Origin: Deltaproteobacteria bacterium
GTDB taxonomy: Bacteria > Myxococcota_A > Polyangia > HGW-17 > SLPX01
DNA: 7,734 nucleotides
NCBI GenBank assembly: GCA_011390535.1
Contig: JAABSF010000110.1
Span: 1-7,734 of the forward strand
Reading direction: 5' to 3'
Shown here: piece by piece, positions 5,395 to 7,734 of the stretch
Layout of the letters: every line of letters starts with the position of its first letter
Position numbering within the stretch: the stretch's first letter is position 1
The notes under the pieces: generated by a model
What the model saw: the letters and a program-made list of their open reading frames with translations, nothing else
What the model was told of the DNA's origin: nothing
Database searches by the model: none
Program-made: the position numbers and the translations under genes

Positions 5395-7596
5395 TTAGTT
5401 TTTTTGGAGCCACTTTTGGAAAGCGGCGAAAGAATATGGTCGGCCAAGGAAGTTTTCTACCATTTTTGCTGCATCAACTGCTCCTCCCGGTTCGATAATG
5501 GTATTTTTATAGGCGGTGGCCACCTCTTTGTTCATCAGCCCCGCTTCTTGGAATTTCTTGAAAAGATCTTTTGAGATCACCAGTGACCACATGTAGGTGT
5601 AGTACATTGAGCTGTATCCGCTGAGGTGACCAAATGAGGCGAATGTAGCGGTCTCCTTTATGTGAGGGTATGGGTTGTATCTTTTCCCTACTGCCAGCAT
5701 TTCTTTCATGAGGTCCATATTTTTTGGGTCTTTATTATGGTAGTTCAAGGAGAGGCCGGCATAGAACATTTGCCTCATGACGTGAATTCCCTTGCCGAAC
5801 TCGTCGGCTTTCCTCATTTTCTCCACAAGACCTTCCGGAATAGGGTCTCCTGTTTCATAGTGCTTGGCAAAGCGGGCGAGGACCTTTTGATCCCATGCCC
5901 ATTCTTCAAATAGCTGAGAAGGCACTTCTACGAAATCCCATTCGCAGTTAATGCCCGACTGGGTGACCCAGTCTTTTCTGCCTGAAAGGAGTTGGTGCAT
6001 GAGATGCCCGAATTCGTGGAAAAAAGTGGTGACCTGATTATGTTCGGTCAGAGCATGCTCGCTTTTGTCCGGATCAGGGAAGTTGGTTACCAGGGCGGCG
6101 GTGGGGACCTGGATATTGTTTACTCCGCTCAAAATAGGGAACTCGGCGGCGTGACCGTACTTGCCTTCACGCGGGTGGAGATCCAGGTAAAACCTGGCGA
6201 TCATTTTGTCCCCTTCGTAAATATCGTAGGTCTCCACTTTGGGGTGCCAAACCTCTGCATCTTCAACCCGCTTGAACCGGACACCGAACAACTCTTGAGA
6301 GATCTTCATGAGGCCTTCTTTTACGCTTTTAAAAGGAAAGTAGGCCCTGACTTCGTCGGGTTTGACCCCATAACGCTCGGCCTGGATCTTCTTTACGTAA
6401 TAGAACCGATCCCAGCTTTGCACACTCCTCGCTCTTCTATAATCCTTCTTTTTGCGAGTTAAAATATCCTTCAGGTCCGCGTTCATTCTTGGTTTGGCCA
6501 GGCCGGAGACCTTATCTATGAAATCGCTGATGACCTTTTTGTTTTTTACCATTTTATCTTCGGCGTTGTAATCGGCCCAGTCTGAAAACCCCAGAGTTGT
6601 AGCGTACTCATGACGCAGCTCTAGTATTTGTTTCAAGACCTTCTCATTTACCGGATAGGCTCTCTGGAGATACAGTTTGTAGAGACGCTGTCTTAATTTA
6701 TGATCTTTGGCGTAGGCCTGAACGGGAAAAAAATCAGGATATTCGGTGGTTATGGTGATTTTGGTTTCTTTGTCTTTTGTGCGAGCCTTTATAAAATCAT
6801 CCGGGAGCCCGGCCAGCTCTTTCTTAGTAACTTGAATGGACTTTTTGTCTTCCCTGATATTACGGGCGAAATCCTGCCCTAATTTAACCATTTTCTGCTG
6901 TATTTCCGAGAGCTTTTTCCGGGTCTTTTCGTCTTTGTCGACGCCGGCTCTGCGGTAATCACGAAGAATGTGAGTTCTGAACCTTGCGGCATAAGCATCC
7001 AGGCCTTTTTCTTCAACCGCCTTTATCGCATCATAAACCTCTCGATCCAATTTCAGCTCTGACGCATATTTCTTTGCTCGTTGCTCACATTCCTCTGCAG
7101 CTTTTCTGACGGATTTTTTCGGATGGGTGTTAGAGATCAGTTCGGCCATTGGCAACATCCTGTCGAGATGTACAAACAGCATATTAAGCGGCTTCAGCGT
7201 GTTCTCTTCGGTGCGCTTTTCCCCTACGTTCAAAATCTTTTTTCTGAACTCTTCCGCTTTTTGGAGGTTTAGATCGCATGATGATTTAGCTTTTTCAACA
7301 GTGTTCCAGATTTCGGCCATGACCAGTTCCTTGGTAGCTTTGACGGGTTTTTCAGAGCCGCTTGATTCCCCGTTGTTTTCATCCAGTTGCTTTTCTGATG
7401 TGTTCTCTTTGTCCACGGGCGGGGTGGTTTTTGTTTTATCTTTGGCTGCGGGACATCCTACCAGCAATACAGAAAACAACACAGCGAGCGCGAACATTAC
7501 CAGAGACCGTTTTTCTGGTATTAGAGAAAACAAGAGAGACATTTTCTTCTTGAGATTTCCATTGGTGATAAAAGATGCTTCAGTTTTTTTAATCAT
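5395..7596 (-). CDS. M3-family zinc oligopeptidase, predicted lipoprotein
   Basis: A thimet oligopeptidase/oligopeptidase A-like metallopeptidase that would cleave short peptides. Numbering from ATG 7602, residues 31-50 form a hydrophobic signal ending in the lipobox LLVGC (Cys50), followed by a Lys/Thr/Glu-rich linker (51-88), so it is probably anchored to a membrane outside the cytoplasm. The zinc site is HEFGH at 529-533 with the third ligand Glu559 in DFVEVPSQ. The spacing is one residue longer than in thimet oligopeptidase. Substrate-binding Tyr residues match in GYSSMYYTY (663, 667, 670). About 735 residues fits the family plus a signal. ATG 7596 is chosen over ATG 7602 because AAGAGG abuts the latter but sits 6 nt before the former. 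Met21 (7542) would give a more typical short lipoprotein signal and cannot be excluded. It is monocistronic by spacing. Confidence 0.95.
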   Translation of the reverse strand: MIKKTEASFITNGNLKKKMSLLFSLIPEKRSLVMFALAVLFSVLLVGCPAAKDKTKTTPPVDKENTSEKQLDENNGESSGSEKPVKATKELVMAEIWNTVEKAKSSCDLNLQKAEEFRKKILNVGEKRTEENTLKPLNMLFVHLDRMLPMAELISNTHPKKSVRKAAEECEQRAKKYASELKLDREVYDAIKAVEEKGLDAYAARFRTHILRDYRRAGVDKDEKTRKKLSEIQQKMVKLGQDFARNIREDKKSIQVTKKELAGLPDDFIKARTKDKETKITITTEYPDFFPVQAYAKDHKLRQRLYKLYLQRAYPVNEKVLKQILELRHEYATTLGFSDWADYNAEDKMVKNKKVISDFIDKVSGLAKPRMNADLKDILTRKKKDYRRARSVQSWDRFYYVKKIQAERYGVKPDEVRAYFPFKSVKEGLMKISQELFGVRFKRVEDAEVWHPKVETYDIYEGDKMIARFYLDLHPREGKYGHAAEFPILSGVNNIQVPTAALVTNFPDPDKSEHALTEHNQVTTFFHEFGHLMHQLLSGRKDWVTQSGINCEWDFVEVPSQLFEEWAWDQKVLARFAKHYETGDPIPEGLVEKMRKADEFGKGIHVMRQMFYAGLSLNYHNKDPKNMDLMKEMLAVGKRYNPYPHIKETATFASFGHLSGYSSMYYTYMWSLVISKDLFKKFQEAGLMNKEVATAYKNTIIEPGGAVDAAKMVENFLGRPYSFAAFQKWLQKN

Positions 7597-7602
7597 GATC
7601 AT

Positions 7603-7608
7603 CCTCTT
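7603..7608 (-). promoter_or_regulatory. Ribosome binding site that decides the peptidase start
   Basis: AAGAGG on the minus strand directly touches ATG 7602 but lies 6 nt before the in-frame ATG 7596. The latter is a normal spacing, so translation probably starts at 7596 and the product begins MIKKTEASF. Confidence 0.6.
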
Positions 7609-7734
7609 TGTTATTTGCTGTTGTGACTTTGTTGTTTTGTTTTATTACGTTCACTCAGTCCATTTGCCTTTGGTTGTTTGCTTTTTCACTGGTTGAAGCT
7701 ACAACTTAAAGCCGGTGGGGGCAAGAGTATTGAT
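7603..7734 (-). promoter_or_regulatory. Leader and upstream region of the peptidase gene
   Basis: On the minus strand, about 45 nt before the start (7603-7648) are A/C-rich and nearly G-free, which suggests an unstructured leader. TAATAA (7647-7642) could be a -10 element, but the -35 position reads AAGGCA, only a 3/6 match. Further upstream, GTTGAAGCTACAAC (plus strand 7692-7705) is an imperfect palindrome, 12 of 14 positions symmetric, that could be an operator. The region ends at the window edge with no coding sequence recognised. Confidence 0.3.

Noticed and set aside
5218..5574. Plus-strand 118-codon open frame and a minus-strand 65-codon frame in the gap
   Set aside because: Neither has a recognisable domain or ribosome binding site. 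Both run into the 3' end of the peptidase gene, and the GC-rich stretch simply lacks stops.
5992..7696. Plus-strand open frames of 156 and 189 codons opposite the peptidase
   Set aside because: They overlap a conserved M3 peptidase with an intact catalytic motif and show no features of their own.

Overview
The window is a chromosomal, mostly housekeeping segment of a Gram-negative-type bacterium of moderate GC. The gene order rpmE - DUF1385 - prfA, read on the minus strand, is an arrangement I know best from deltaproteobacterial and related lineages. Together with the M3-family metallopeptidase that carries a lipoprotein signal, it suggests a Myxococcota/Desulfobacterota/Bdellovibrionota-like organism. 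That placement is an inference from synteny only; no rRNA or marker alignment was possible.

Layout, left to right. (1) A plus-strand gene cut by the left edge (to 1475) encodes a long acidic, repeat-bearing N-terminal tail, two membrane helices and a globular C-terminal part of unknown function. Its first 158 bases are a 39-bp in-frame tandem repeat that evidently continues beyond the window. (2) A short C-tract-rich spacer with an inverted repeat (1476-1569) leads to a plus-strand polytopic membrane protein (1570-2343). It resembles the CPBP/Rce1-like (ABI) family but lacks expected catalytic residues. (3) Convergent to it, a minus-strand cluster reads rpmE (ribosomal protein L31, 5095-4886), a DUF1385/YqhQ-like membrane protein with an unusual acidic pentapeptide-repeat insert (4839-3514), and prfA (release factor 1, 3475-2393). 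Gaps of 46 and 38 nt and no visible internal terminator suggest one transcript. (4) A 299-nt non-coding gap (5096-5394) holds the rpmE ribosome binding site, a candidate promoter and two stem structures. (5) A minus-strand M3-family zinc oligopeptidase with a lipobox (7596-5395) and its leader run to the right edge.

The L31-RF1 pair ties the central cluster to translation. DUF1385 is a membrane family of unknown role that often sits there. The peptidase would degrade short peptides at the cell envelope. The flanking membrane proteins have no evident functional tie to the cluster. I see no mobile element, CRISPR array, tRNA, rRNA or defence system. The points of interest are the recent tandem-repeat expansions inside acidic, Thr/Glu-rich linkers of two proteins, the degenerate CPBP-like protein, the absence of prmC next to prfA, and the structured gap upstream of rpmE.
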